A program made the translations under genes and the position numbers. A stretch of DNA of 64,000 nt, taken from positions 248,001-312,000 of the forward strand of contig CAVTCF010000004.1 in assembly GCA_963733265.1 (NCBI GenBank). Direction: 5' to 3'. This DNA is from PALSA-1006 sp963733265 (GTDB lineage Bacteria > Pseudomonadota > Gammaproteobacteria > Burkholderiales > Gallionellaceae). The notes beneath the pieces were generated by a model that saw only the letters and a list, made by a program, of their open reading frames with translations, was not told where the DNA came from and made no database searches. This document shows positions 8,618 through 18,193 of this stretch, one piece after another (the first letter of the stretch is position 1; each line of letters begins with the position of its first letter).

Positions 8618-9493
8618 ATGACAGACTCCGAAGCCCTAAAAGACGGTCGTGAATTCCATTTCACCTCGCGTGATTTTGACCGGGTGCGCAAATTAATCTA
8701 TGCGCATGCGGGTATTTCGTTAAGCGATTCCAAGCAAGAACTTGTTTACAGCCGATTATCGAGGCGCTTGCGCGCTACCGGCATTAAGACTTTTTCAGAA
8801 TATCTTGTATTGCTTGAAAACAACAATGCAGCGGAGTGGGAGTCGTTTACCAATTCCCTAACGACCAATCTGACCTCGTTTTTTCGAGAGCCGCATCACT
8901 TTCCGATTTTGGCCGAACATCTTCGTTCTATTGCAGGCAAACACCCTATCACGATGTGGTGCTCTGCGGCTTCAACGGGTGAAGAGCCTTACACAATGGC
9001 AATGACCGTAATCGATACACTGGGTCACGACGCGAGCAAAGTTACCATCCTCGCTACGGATTTGGATACTAAAGTATTGGAAACAGCCAAGGCAGGGGTG
9101 TACCCGGATGAAAGGGTGAGCAAGCTCGATCCGGAATTGGTAAAGCGCTTCTTTCTGCGCGGTACCGGCGCACAGACTGGCTTCGTGCGTGTGCGGCCAG
9201 AGTTGCGGGATATGATTTCATTCCGCCAGATAAACTTGCTTCATCAAGACTGGCATATCAGACCGCCGTTGGATGTGATCTTTTGCCGCAATGTAATGAT
9301 CTATTTTGACAAGCAGACGCAACTGGATATCCTAAAAAAATTCGTTCCGTTGCTGAGAAGTAACGGACTGCTGTTTGCGGGACATTCGGAAAGCTTTCAC
9401 CAGGCGGATGAGTATTTCAAATTGCGCGGCAAAACAGTATATGAATTATCCCCAAAATATAAATTGCAACGCAAGGGCGAGGAAAGCCGGTAA
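8618..9493 (+). CDS. cheR: Chemotaxis receptor methyltransferase CheR
   Basis: A 291-residue enzyme that methylates receptor glutamates with S-adenosylmethionine. The N-terminal helical domain includes SRLSRRLRATG, the SAM site includes WCSAASTGEEPYT, and the active region has FCRNVMIYFD and GHSESFH. It restarts the che gene series after the porin block and leads cheD and cheB. The sequence AGGAGA lies immediately before the ATG, closer than usual. No extra C-terminal domain is present. Confidence 0.95.
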   Translation: MTDSEALKDGREFHFTSRDFDRVRKLIYAHAGISLSDSKQELVYSRLSRRLRATGIKTFSEYLVLLENNNAAEWESFTNSLTTNLTSFFREPHHFPILAEHLRSIAGKHPITMWCSAASTGEEPYTMAMTVIDTLGHDASKVTILATDLDTKVLETAKAGVYPDERVSKLDPELVKRFFLRGTGAQTGFVRVRPELRDMISFRQINLLHQDWHIRPPLDVIFCRNVMIYFDKQTQLDILKKFVPLLRSNGLLFAGHSESFHQADEYFKLRGKTVYELSPKYKLQRKGEESR

Positions 9494-9521
9494 GTATGAG
9501 CTGCCTTCGGAATAAAGTTCG

Positions 9522-10130
9522 ATGAACGATCACTCCGACTTTCAGGAAATTTTATCTCCCAACCGGTATTTCGATAATACCTTTAATTTGGAAGCGATTA
9601 AATTGATGCCGGGAGAATATTACGTTACCAAGCGCGACATGGTACTGGTAACTGTGCTGGGTTCTTGTGTGGCGGCATGTATTCGCGACCGGGTGACAGG
9701 AGTCGGTGGAATGAACCATTTCATGTTGCCAGATGACAAAAGCGAGAGTCCGGTAGCGGCGGGTGCGCGCTATGGAAGTTATGCCATGGAAACGATGATA
9801 AACCAGTTGTTGAAAGCCGGAGCAAAGCGTTCCAATCTTGAGGCAAAGTTGTTTGGCGGCGGCAACGTGCTGCGCGGCTTTACGGTGACAAACATTGGCG
9901 AGCGCAATGTTGAATTTGCACTGGAGTATTTAAAAAAAGATAACATTCGTCTGGTGGCAAAGTCACTGCTGGATATCTACCCGCGTAAAATTTATTTTTT
10001 CCCTGCAAGCGGCCAGGTCATGTTGAAGAAGTTATTGCATCCGAATAACGATACAATTATTGAACGCGAAGCAGAGTATGGAGCTCGTCTAAAGCATGCG
10101 GACATTCAGGGTGACATTGAGCTGTTTTGA
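9522..10130 (+). CDS. cheD: Chemoreceptor glutamine deamidase CheD (first copy)
   Basis: A 202-residue enzyme that deamidates receptor glutamines. The catalytic Cys49 lies in VLGSCVAACIRD and the catalytic His66 in GGMNHFMLP. A conserved KLFGGGNVL block follows. The C-terminus is QGDIELF, matching the tails of the second CheD and of the receptor at 2000-3217. It sits between cheR and cheB, the usual adaptation cassette. Confidence 0.93.
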   Translation: MNDHSDFQEILSPNRYFDNTFNLEAIKLMPGEYYVTKRDMVLVTVLGSCVAACIRDRVTGVGGMNHFMLPDDKSESPVAAGARYGSYAMETMINQLLKAGAKRSNLEAKLFGGGNVLRGFTVTNIGERNVEFALEYLKKDNIRLVAKSLLDIYPRKIYFFPASGQVMLKKLLHPNNDTIIEREAEYGARLKHADIQGDIELF

Positions 10131-10161
10131 AAAATATCATAAATCGACTCAGGCCTAAACG

Positions 10162-11250
10162 ATGACAGATGCCGTGATGCCCGCAAGAAAAATCAACGTC
10201 CTCATTATTGATGACTCGGCGTTGATCCGTGCAATTTTGACTGAAATCATCAATGATAGTCCTGATATGCATGCGATAGGTGCGGCATCGAATCCGTTAC
10301 AAGCAAGGGAAATGATCAAGACATTAAATCCGGATGTGTTGACTCTCGATGTTGAAATGCCGGAGATGGACGGATTAACTTTTCTCGACAAATTAATGCG
10401 TTTGCGGCCAATGCCGGTGCTGATGATATCCAGTTTGACAGAGCGGGGTTCCGAGGCTGCTTTGCGCGCACTGGAATTGGGTGCCGTTGATTTTCTCCCC
10501 AAGCCAAAGTTGGGTATTTCAGATGGTATGCGCGAATATGCCGAGACCATCACGGAAAAGATCCGGGTGGCCTACAATGCTCGCGGGAAATTCCGCATTT
10601 CGACCCCAACTTTGCCCCGTGAGCAACTTCCCGCGCTGGGAATGCACATCGGTTCGACTGAAAAAATTATTGCGGTAGGCGCATCCACCGGAGGCACAGA
10701 AGCGATAAAAGAGTTCCTGGTCCGACTGCCAGCCGATGCTCCGGGTATCGTGATTGCACAACATATGCCGGAAGCCTTTACCAAGTCATTTGCAGCAAGA
10801 CTGGATGGGTTATGTAAAATTACCGTGAAAGAATCGGAAGGAAATGAACGTGTGTTGCCAGGGCACGCTTATATTGCCCCCGGTCACTCGCATTTGTTGC
10901 TCAAACGCAGCGGTGCGAATTACATGACTGAGTTAAGCCAGACACCGCCGGTAAACCACCATCGTCCTTCGGTAGAAGTTTTGTTTCGATCAGTGGCGAA
11001 AAATGCGGGAAAGAATGCAATTGGCGTAATGTTAACGGGTATGGGCAAAGACGGTGCTATAGGTATGCTTGAGATGCGTCAGGCGGGTTCATATAATTTT
11101 GCCCAGAATGAGGCAACATGCGTGGTGTTTGGCATGCCGCGCGAAGCCATTGCAGTGGGTGCGGTTGATGAAGTTGTGCCGATTCAAGACATGGCGCAAA
11201 AAGTACTACAGAGATTGATCAGTAGTGGAGGAATGGGCAACCGAGTCTAG
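10162..11250 (+). CDS. cheB: Chemotaxis methylesterase/response regulator CheB
   Basis: A 362-residue two-domain protein that removes receptor methyl groups when phosphorylated by CheA. The receiver has the acidic pair IIDDSA and phospho-acceptor Asp63 in TLDVEMPEMDG. The catalytic domain has Ser175 (GASTGGTE), His201 (AQHMPEAFT) and Asp297 (LTGMGKDGA). An internal ATG six codons in is a possible alternative start, since neither start has a strong ribosome site. It completes the cheR-cheD-cheB set. Confidence 0.95.
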   Translation: MTDAVMPARKINVLIIDDSALIRAILTEIINDSPDMHAIGAASNPLQAREMIKTLNPDVLTLDVEMPEMDGLTFLDKLMRLRPMPVLMISSLTERGSEAALRALELGAVDFLPKPKLGISDGMREYAETITEKIRVAYNARGKFRISTPTLPREQLPALGMHIGSTEKIIAVGASTGGTEAIKEFLVRLPADAPGIVIAQHMPEAFTKSFAARLDGLCKITVKESEGNERVLPGHAYIAPGHSHLLLKRSGANYMTELSQTPPVNHHRPSVEVLFRSVAKNAGKNAIGVMLTGMGKDGAIGMLEMRQAGSYNFAQNEATCVVFGMPREAIAVGAVDEVVPIQDMAQKVLQRLISSGGMGNRV

Positions 11251-11292
11251 AGGTTCATTTTAGTTGTAGCATAAGCCAAGGGAATTAAAAAA

Positions 11293-11598
11293 ATGGATAT
11301 CAGGCAATCCAAAAATGGGAATCATGCAGTACTGAGTTTGGGTGGACGCTTCGACTTCAATGCGCATCGGGAATTCAAGGGAGCATACTCAGCGTTATTG
11401 GCAGATTCATCGATAAATTCGATAGCAGTAAATTTGTCCGCTGTGGCATATTTGGACAGCTCGGCACTTGGCATGTTGTTAATATTTCGTGAGCGTGCGC
11501 AAGCAGCCAATAAACAGATTTCGCTGAGCCAACCCAATCCCACTGTGGTGAAAATTCTAGACATTGCGAATTTTCATAAAATATTTACGATCAGCTAA
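11293..11598 (+). CDS. STAS-domain protein (anti-sigma-factor antagonist-like)
   Basis: A 101-residue single STAS domain. The conserved phosphorylatable Ser lies in AYLDSSALGML (Ser56 or Ser57). Such proteins normally switch partners according to serine phosphorylation. No matching anti-sigma kinase or PP2C phosphatase is in the window, so its partner is unknown. Its place between cheB and an HDOD gene suggests a link to chemotaxis or flagellar regulation; that is inference. Confidence 0.88.
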   Translation: MDIRQSKNGNHAVLSLGGRFDFNAHREFKGAYSALLADSSINSIAVNLSAVAYLDSSALGMLLIFRERAQAANKQISLSQPNPTVVKILDIANFHKIFTIS

Positions 11599-11627
11599 TT
11601 CCATCAATAAACCAGAGAACTATTCCG

Positions 11628-12485
11628 ATGAAACCAAACGTTGCGGAGTTAGTGAAAGATGTCGGCCGCTTGATAACGCTGCCGGATGTGTTCATTCGCA
11701 TTAATCAACTGGTAGAAGACCACAATAGTAGTAACATCGAAATAGCCAAAGTGATCGGTCATGATCCTTCGTTTACGGTTCGACTTTTGCGGGTTGCGAA
11801 TAGTTCATTCTATGGACTTTCGTCCACCGTTGATACCGTTGCAAAAGCGGTTTCAATCATTGGCACCACACAGATCCGCAGTTTGGCACTGGCAACTTCA
11901 GTAGCCAGCACATTCGAGGGAATGCCCAATACACTAGTGTCGATGCAGGATTTCTGGAAACACAGTTTGTATTGTGCCTTGATAGCACGAATTTTGGCAA
12001 AACGCGGAAATCGTTTTGATTCGGACGCGCTTTTTACGGCGGCGTTGCTGCATGATATTGGCGAACTTGTGATTTTCAATCGGTTGCCGCAACAGGCAAA
12101 AGAGGGATTACTGACGGTGCTGGATAGTGCAGATGAATTACCTGTCTATCAGGCCGAACGCCAAATCATTGGTTTCGACCACGCGCAGGTCGGTGGAGAG
12201 CTGGCGCGCCAATGGAAACTACCGCCGATGCTGGAAGAGTGCATTGAATTTCATCATGATATCCATGCCAGTTTGCGCTTTCCGCGCGAAGTGGCGCTAG
12301 TGCATATTGCAAACATTCTTGCGTTAATGGCGGAGATACGAACACTTGATCCGCTGGATGTTTCTCCAATCGACCCCTCCGCATGGGAAATCGTTGGTAT
12401 GAAATCGGAAGAGGTAATCAATGAAGTGGTAGCAGAAGCTCAGGAAGAAGTTGCTGAAGCAGAAAAATTGTTCTTGGGTAAATAA
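11628..12485 (+). CDS. HDOD-domain signalling protein
   Basis: A 285-residue protein filled by an HDOD domain: the N-terminal LPDVFIRINQLVED, the HDPSFTVRLLRVANSSFYG segment, the helix TAALLHDIGELVIF and the later GFDHAQVGGELARQW and EFHHDIH. HDOD proteins resemble HD phosphohydrolases but usually lack full catalytic residues and act as signalling scaffolds. It is embedded in the che cluster, starting 29 bases after the STAS stop. The C-terminal tail is Glu-rich. Confidence 0.88.
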   Translation: MKPNVAELVKDVGRLITLPDVFIRINQLVEDHNSSNIEIAKVIGHDPSFTVRLLRVANSSFYGLSSTVDTVAKAVSIIGTTQIRSLALATSVASTFEGMPNTLVSMQDFWKHSLYCALIARILAKRGNRFDSDALFTAALLHDIGELVIFNRLPQQAKEGLLTVLDSADELPVYQAERQIIGFDHAQVGGELARQWKLPPMLEECIEFHHDIHASLRFPREVALVHIANILALMAEIRTLDPLDVSPIDPSAWEIVGMKSEEVINEVVAEAQEEVAEAEKLFLGK

Positions 12486-12490
12486 AATTC

Positions 12491-13126
12491 ATGGCCGAAC
12501 TACCCACAACCCGATTGCCCTTGTCACTACCCGGTTTTGAACATGTCAAACGCGGATGGCATGAAGCTTATGGCGCTTATTCTGCACGATTGAATCCGGG
12601 CGAATATTACGTCACCAAGAATGATGAGGCCATCTATACGACTCTGGGATCTTGTATCTCGGCGTGCATCCGGGATCGGACAAATGGTATCGGTGGCATG
12701 AATCATTTTATGCTACCGGCCTCTGCGGAAGAAGGCAGTTGGAAAGCGGCGGGATTGGGTTCTGCCACGCGTTATGGCAACTTCGCAATGGAACATTTGA
12801 TCAATGAGATTTTGAAAAATGGCGGGAGCAGACAAAATCTGGAGGTTAAGTTGTTTGGAGGCGGAAGAATTATTGCCAACATGACGGATGTAGGCTTGCG
12901 TAACATTTCATTTGCGCGAGACTACATCGAAACGGAAGGTTTGCGGATATCATCGGAAGATGTCGGCGATGTCTTCCCGCGTATGGTGGTGTATTTCCCT
13001 TTATCGGGAAAAGTTAAGGTCAAACGCCTGCGCTCATTGCATAACAATGTGATTGTTGAACAGGAAACACAATATCTCCAGACAATAGAGAAGAAGCCGG
13101 TGAGTGGTGATATTGAGTTGTTCTAA
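12491..13126 (+). CDS. cheD: Chemoreceptor glutamine deamidase CheD (second copy)
   Basis: A 211-residue paralogue of the CheD at 9522-10130. Catalytic Cys55 (TLGSCISACIRD) and His72 (GGMNHFMLP) are kept, as is the KLFGGGRII block. It has a longer N-terminus and a distinct insert around EEGSWKAAGLG. It ends SGDIELF. The gene starts five bases after the HDOD stop, so translation is probably coupled. Two active-site-intact CheD enzymes in one locus suggest different receptor sets. Confidence 0.92.
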   Translation: MAELPTTRLPLSLPGFEHVKRGWHEAYGAYSARLNPGEYYVTKNDEAIYTTLGSCISACIRDRTNGIGGMNHFMLPASAEEGSWKAAGLGSATRYGNFAMEHLINEILKNGGSRQNLEVKLFGGGRIIANMTDVGLRNISFARDYIETEGLRISSEDVGDVFPRMVVYFPLSGKVKVKRLRSLHNNVIVEQETQYLQTIEKKPVSGDIELF

Positions 13127-13237
13127 TTTTTCTTACATTTAATATGAGAACGATAAATGCGACTAAATGCTCTCTGATTGACGATTTGAATTGACCGCAT
13201 CTTCAGATAATAGCCATGACGACAGGAGTAAAAAGTC

Positions 13238-14395
13238 ATGGCAGAAGATAGCGATTTAGAAAAAACAGAACAGCCCTCACAGCGGCGCTTAGACCAGGCG
13301 CGGGAAGAAGGCGAGGTTGCGCGTTCGCGAGAGCTGTCGACTTTTGCGGTATTATTGGCCGGTGGTGCGGGACTCTGGCTAATGGGATCTTCACTTTCGG
13401 AACAGCTCATTAAGCTGCTTCGTGAAGGTCTGACATTGAATTCGGATATTGTATTTAAACCCGAGTTGCTAATGCCTCATTTGCATAATTTGTCATTGGA
13501 AGCCCTGATGACTTTTTTGCCGTTTTTGCTGCTGTTATTGGGCGTTGCGACGTTCTCACCGTTATTACTTAACGGATGGCTGTTTACCTTCAAGCCTCTC
13601 ATCCCTGATTTTTCCAAGCTCAACCCGGCCTCCGGCATAGGGCGCATGTTCTCTGTCCACAGTCTGGTCGAATTGGGCAAGGCCATTGCCAAATCGGTGC
13701 TGGTAGGCGGGATCGGGGCCTGGGCAATCTGGCACAATCGGGATAATGTTTTGCTGTTGGTAAGCGAGCCTCTCGTGCAGGCAATTCCTCATTTGGGCAG
13801 CGTGATGTGGGCATGCTTCGCCACGATTATGGGAGGAATGTTGTTAATCGTCGGCGTGGATGTGCCCTTCCAATTGTGGGAACACAATAAGAAGCTGAAA
13901 ATGACCAAGGAAGAAGTACGCCGCGAAGCCAAAGAAAGTGAAGGCGATCCGCAGGTCAAGGCCAAGATTCGCAGCATGCAGCGCGAGATGGCTCGCCGCC
14001 GCATGATGGCGGAGATTCCGACTGCTGATGTGGTAGTAACCAACCCGACACACTTCGCTGTCGCTTTGAAATATAGCGAAAATGGCATGCGTGCGCCGGT
14101 TGTAGTGGCCAAGGGAACGCACCTGATGGCGGCGAAGATTAAAGAAATTGCCAAGGCGAACAACATCCCAATTCTGGAAGCGCCACCGCTCGCCCGTGCA
14201 TTGTACAAACATACTGATCTGGGTCAGAGCATACCGGAGGCGCTGTACACCGCGGTTGCCGAGGTGCTGGCCTATGTCTACCAGTTGCGCCGTTATCAGA
14301 CAACGGGCGGTAACTATCCGGTACAGCCGAGCGAGTTGCCGGTTCCGAAAGAACTGGATCCATACCACACGAACCCGGAGTTGGCAGCGGAGTAG
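13238..14395 (+). CDS. flhB: Flagellar export gate protein FlhB
   Basis: A 385-residue inner-membrane component of the flagellar type III export apparatus that switches substrate class. It has the EKTEQPSQRRLDQAREEGEVARS start and four membrane segments between about 35 and 210. The autocleavage motif N269-P-T-H lies in VVVTNPTHFAVALKY. The ATG has an ACAGGAG ribosome site. A 111-bp spacer separates it from cheD. It is parted from flhA by a minus-strand block of about 4.5 kb. Confidence 0.96.
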   Translation: MAEDSDLEKTEQPSQRRLDQAREEGEVARSRELSTFAVLLAGGAGLWLMGSSLSEQLIKLLREGLTLNSDIVFKPELLMPHLHNLSLEALMTFLPFLLLLLGVATFSPLLLNGWLFTFKPLIPDFSKLNPASGIGRMFSVHSLVELGKAIAKSVLVGGIGAWAIWHNRDNVLLLVSEPLVQAIPHLGSVMWACFATIMGGMLLIVGVDVPFQLWEHNKKLKMTKEEVRREAKESEGDPQVKAKIRSMQREMARRRMMAEIPTADVVVTNPTHFAVALKYSENGMRAPVVVAKGTHLMAAKIKEIAKANNIPILEAPPLARALYKHTDLGQSIPEALYTAVAEVLAYVYQLRRYQTTGGNYPVQPSELPVPKELDPYHTNPELAAE

Positions 14396-14432
14396 TGTGA
14401 ATATTGTGTAATAAAGCGAAGCTCAGTAACGC

Positions 14433-15872
14433 TTAGGCCATGAAGCCCAGATCCTGAACGGGGAAATTTGCCAGATTGGGAAAGACGGCAGCTATTTCAG
14501 TCGGGCTTAGACCAAACCATTTGGCCAGCGTGCCGGCATATTGATCGACGGAGAGGTTAGGTATCAGGCTTCCCGACCCGATGTCGCGCGGGTTGTCGAC
14601 GCCGGTCGCGGAGTTACTGACGGCGGTTTGGGGAAACTCACCGTAGATTTCCTTGCCTTTGACTGCGCCGCCCACAACAAAATGATGGCCTCCCCAGCCA
14701 TGGTCGGTGCCGCTGCCGTTGCTGGCGAAAGTACGTCCGAAGTCGGACGCGGTAAAAAGGGTTACGTTGTTGCGCATGTCGCCGACGGGCAGCGTTGCCA
14801 GCACGCCATCGAAATATGACATCGCATGTGCCAGCCGTGCCATCAGGTCGCCTTGCGCGGCCAACTGTCCATTGTGCGTATCAAACCCGCTTACATTGAC
14901 GAAGAATATCTGGCGGTGTGCGCCCAGAGTGGTTTGCCCGGCGATGATCCGTGCCACGGTCTGCAATTGGGTTGCAATCGGGTTGTTTGAAAGATAGTTG
15001 TAGTATGCCATGTACTGGGTGGGAGCCGCCACGGAGGTGGTTGCCAGCATGACGGTGTTGAGGTCGGCCTGCGCTGCGATGGCACGTTGCACGATAGCGG
15101 CGTGGTCTTTTTCGAAAATATTACCGGCGGCTGTATTGGTTATGATTGTCTGTAGCGGACTGTTGGTTCCGAACAGATTGGTCATTCCGCCAATTGCTAC
15201 TGCACTGCCGTTTGAATTGACCTGATACTGGTTGATAGTTTCGCCCGCCAAAAATGCGGTGTTGCCAGTCATGGAAATGCTGGAGAAATTTTGCTTGCTG
15301 TTGCTCGATTTTAGATTGTCCTCCATGCGTCCGCCCCAGCCATAAATGGGCTTTGCGGGATCGGTGGATAGCCATTGGGTTGTCTGGTCGCTGTGCGAAA
15401 AAAGGTTGGAAGGTTTGAGGATAGTACTGTCGTTGTAAGCGACTTTATCCGCTATCGGTACAATCAGCGTGCCAACATTGGCGATGACGGCGGCACGCCC
15501 AGCGTCAAATAAAGTTTGCAGCAGTGCCATGTTTGGATGCAACGCGAACGAACGAGTACCCACCGCATCCACCTTGGCGGTGGTCGGAACGATGGGCAGC
15601 AGGTTTGCCAGCGGCAGCGCAATGGAGCCGCCGCGTGCTGCCTGATAAGTCGTCCAAGACGGAGTGTCGGTTGCCACAACCATGTTGGCGCTATCGTTGC
15701 CGCCGGCCAGATAGAGGCAAACGAGCGCCTTGTAATCGGAGGTAAGGGTTGAGGCAGCCGCGTTCATGGCAAATAGATTCAAGGCAAACGGTGCGCCGAT
15801 AGAGCCGGCCAGGGAGAGTGCTGAAGCGTTGCGCAGGAATTCACGGCGGGAAGTATCGATGGATTTTGTCAT
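14433..15872 (-). CDS. DUF1501 family protein with Tat signal
   Basis: A 479-residue protein starting with a twin-arginine signal (SRREFLRNASALSLAG), so it is exported folded. The body fits the DUF1501 family, a sulfatase/alkaline-phosphatase-like fold: LVCLYLAGGNDSANM near the start and later FFVNVSGFDTHNGQ, TASDFGRTF and DHGWGGHHFVVGG. The biochemical role of the family is not established. It lies 12 bases downstream of a DUF1800 gene, its usual partner in bacterial genomes. The pair stands opposite in strand to the flagellar genes on both sides. Confidence 0.88.
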   Translation of the reverse strand: MTKSIDTSRREFLRNASALSLAGSIGAPFALNLFAMNAAASTLTSDYKALVCLYLAGGNDSANMVVATDTPSWTTYQAARGGSIALPLANLLPIVPTTAKVDAVGTRSFALHPNMALLQTLFDAGRAAVIANVGTLIVPIADKVAYNDSTILKPSNLFSHSDQTTQWLSTDPAKPIYGWGGRMEDNLKSSNSKQNFSSISMTGNTAFLAGETINQYQVNSNGSAVAIGGMTNLFGTNSPLQTIITNTAAGNIFEKDHAAIVQRAIAAQADLNTVMLATTSVAAPTQYMAYYNYLSNNPIATQLQTVARIIAGQTTLGAHRQIFFVNVSGFDTHNGQLAAQGDLMARLAHAMSYFDGVLATLPVGDMRNNVTLFTASDFGRTFASNGSGTDHGWGGHHFVVGGAVKGKEIYGEFPQTAVSNSATGVDNPRDIGSGSLIPNLSVDQYAGTLAKWFGLSPTEIAAVFPNLANFPVQDLGFMA

Positions 15873-15884
15873 GGGTGCCTCTGC

Positions 15885-17546
15885 TTATTTCTGCACGATA
15901 TATTCGGGTGAAGCCATGGTCAGGTAGATCGCGAGATAAACACGATTGAGCGGAGTATTGTCCGGATTCGAGTTGATCGCGGTCAGTATCTGGCTACGCA
16001 AGGTCGCCGACATCTGATTTTGCATGAGCAGCAGATTGATGCTATCCACGAGCGAGCCAGGCGTCCCTGCCAGTGCGAGCTCGGCTGTGTAATCTGCCTT
16101 GATATCGTTCGAAATACCGGTGCCATTCGGGATGGCGTTAAGCATGAAGTTCAGGTAACCGGTCACCGACATCTCATCGGTGATCTGCATCTCGGGAGAG
16201 AGCTTGTTTGCCAGTGCAATACTGGTATTTGGAGGAACGTATTCAGGACGGAAGAAGTTGAACACGGAAGGCGAACGCATTGGCGTTTGCGCCAGCCCCC
16301 AGAGCGGATCGTCCGTGGTGCCCATCTGGAAGCGCCCTGAACTGGAGTAGGCGTGAAATGCGCGCATCCAGTTCGCGAGGCGAATGACAGGTTCGCGCAA
16401 TTTACCAGCGGTATCGGATGTCGGGACTGTTCTTGCCTCAGGATCAAGCAGCACTGCCACGATCACCGCTTTCATGTCGCCGCGCACACCTTGTCCGTTG
16501 TTGGCAAACGCTGCTGCAACGCGGCCCACGTAAGCAGGGCTGGGATTACTGGTGACCAGACGCTGGATGAGTTCACGACCGATGAAGGGGCCGACATTGG
16601 GGTGATTGAACAGTGTATCCAGCGCGATCTTCAGGCTGGCTTCGCCCGAAGTATTTGCAGGAATAGTTACGCCCAGAAATGTTTTGGGCAATGTCTCGTT
16701 GTATGCCGGATAATTTTGCATCGGCAGCCAGTCGCGGTTCTCATCGGGATTCCCTCCAAAGAATCGGGTCGAGCTTCTGTCCGGCCCGGCCCAGCTCCAG
16801 CCCGTGAATACTTTGGCGAGGCCTCTGATATCGTCACTGGTGTAAGTTGCGGTCGCCGGAACGGTGGTGTCTGTCCCATCCTGATTGAGCTGTCTGAGGC
16901 CAATTGTGAAGAGTTGCATTACCTCGCGCGCATAATTCTGATTAGGCTCAAGGGTCCCGACGGTTTTCTGGTTGCCCAATGCGTTGAGATAATTCCCCAT
17001 CATGGGGTGCAGCGTAACTGCTTCAAGCAGATCACGGAAATTGCGGAAAGAGTATGCGGCCAGGGTGTCGTAGTAATTGGCAACACCACGGGGATTATAG
17101 GCGAGCGTGCTGTTCTGGTACGAGATGACGAATATCTCTGAAAGTGCAAATGCTACACGCTGGCGCAATTGATCATCGCCGTTGACGGCCTGTTGCCAGA
17201 ACGACTCAAAGAATTGATCTTCGCTGAGACTTTGTCCGGCAGCCAGTGTATTTTGTGCTGCATTCATATAGACGAAATGCAATTTTTGCGGCTTGTTGAA
17301 CTGTTCACTGAACCAGGCATCTATTCCCATCTGGCTCAGCCGGTTAATTTCTTCAGCAGTCGGGCCAAAAGTTGCCTGTGAAAGCAGGCGCGAAGCCTCT
17401 ACCGGTGCAATAGGAACCCCGGTAGATGTTGTCGTTGTTTTTTCGCTAATGCCGCATGCGGTGAGCAGGGCGGTGAGCAATGCGACTTTCGCAATGAGCA
17501 ATGAAGATCGGATGTTCAGTGCACGAATAAAATATGGCAGGCACAT
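15885..17546 (-). CDS. DUF1800 family lipoprotein
   Basis: A 553-residue protein. Its N-terminus has a hydrophobic stretch ending LLTAC, a lipobox, so it is probably an envelope lipoprotein. DUF1800 hallmarks include RLLSQATFGPTAEEINRL, NYYDTLAAYSFRNFRDLLEAVTLHP-like segments and the NQNYAREVMQLFTIGL block. Function is unknown; the family is almost always paired with DUF1501, as here. No clear ribosome site precedes the ATG. The beta-barrel gene just upstream on the same strand (stop at 17557) is probably in the same transcript. Confidence 0.88.
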   Translation of the reverse strand: MCLPYFIRALNIRSSLLIAKVALLTALLTACGISEKTTTTSTGVPIAPVEASRLLSQATFGPTAEEINRLSQMGIDAWFSEQFNKPQKLHFVYMNAAQNTLAAGQSLSEDQFFESFWQQAVNGDDQLRQRVAFALSEIFVISYQNSTLAYNPRGVANYYDTLAAYSFRNFRDLLEAVTLHPMMGNYLNALGNQKTVGTLEPNQNYAREVMQLFTIGLRQLNQDGTDTTVPATATYTSDDIRGLAKVFTGWSWAGPDRSSTRFFGGNPDENRDWLPMQNYPAYNETLPKTFLGVTIPANTSGEASLKIALDTLFNHPNVGPFIGRELIQRLVTSNPSPAYVGRVAAAFANNGQGVRGDMKAVIVAVLLDPEARTVPTSDTAGKLREPVIRLANWMRAFHAYSSSGRFQMGTTDDPLWGLAQTPMRSPSVFNFFRPEYVPPNTSIALANKLSPEMQITDEMSVTGYLNFMLNAIPNGTGISNDIKADYTAELALAGTPGSLVDSINLLLMQNQMSATLRSQILTAINSNPDNTPLNRVYLAIYLTMASPEYIVQK

Positions 17547-17556
17547 TTGCGTTTGA

Positions 17557-18147
17557 TTAGAACTTGTAAATTGCGGCGAGATAAACTGAATGGTCGCTGC
17601 CGATGGCGTTCACACCGATGCGTCCGCTGACGTTATTAGTGAAGTCATACTGGGCGCCGGCACCAACCGTTGCACGGTTCGTCACCGTGGTGCTGACCGA
17701 GGTTGAGGCCGGGAATAATCCGGGAATACCGGGATCAGAAGTGGTCGACTTGGACTCTGTCCGTTCGTAACCGGCTTTTGCAAACAGGAAGAAAGGGTCA
17801 ACGCCACTGAACTTCACCGGGAACATCGCGACAAACGCGGCACCTGTACTTGAAGCAGTGACTTTATTGTTGGGCTGGATAACAGGGTCAACATAGTCGT
17901 AGCGAACTTCCAGCGAATATATTTTGGTGAATTGCAGGCCAAGCAGGCCGCCAACGACCGAGTCGCCCAGTTGTGCGCCCACATACAACCAGTGAGAGGT
18001 GTCGGTTGCTGCTCCTTTGGCAGGAAGAGTAGCGGGTGCAGTGGCGGTTGCTGCTCCTTTGGTAGGAAGAGTAGCGGGTGCAGTAGCCTCGCTTGCCTGA
18101 GCGGCAGCAGCCAATGACATCAATATGATTAGCAAAACTTTTTCCAT
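17557..18147 (-). CDS. Outer-membrane beta-barrel protein with N-terminal repeat
   Basis: About 196 residues. The start at 18147 (MEKVLLIILMS) is chosen over an upstream in-frame start because a GAGGA ribosome site lies six bases before it and a signal peptide begins there. After the signal comes a near-perfect duplication of APATLP-KGAAT, then an eight-strand-type barrel ending LAAIYKF, with the terminal Phe typical of BAM substrates. It is a tandem paralogue of the protein at 18194-18700 (shared GAQYDF/GAEYDF and GRxG blocks). It is the first gene upstream of DUF1800-DUF1501. Confidence 0.75.
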   Translation of the reverse strand: MEKVLLIILMSLAAAAQASEATAPATLPTKGAATATAPATLPAKGAATDTSHWLYVGAQLGDSVVGGLLGLQFTKIYSLEVRYDYVDPVIQPNNKVTASSTGAAFVAMFPVKFSGVDPFFLFAKAGYERTESKSTTSDPGIPGLFPASTSVSTTVTNRATVGAGAQYDFTNNVSGRIGVNAIGSDHSVYLAAIYKF

Positions 18148-18193
18148 GTTTTTCCTCAATAACCCATTAATAATGTGTTGCCCAAGACGCTGA

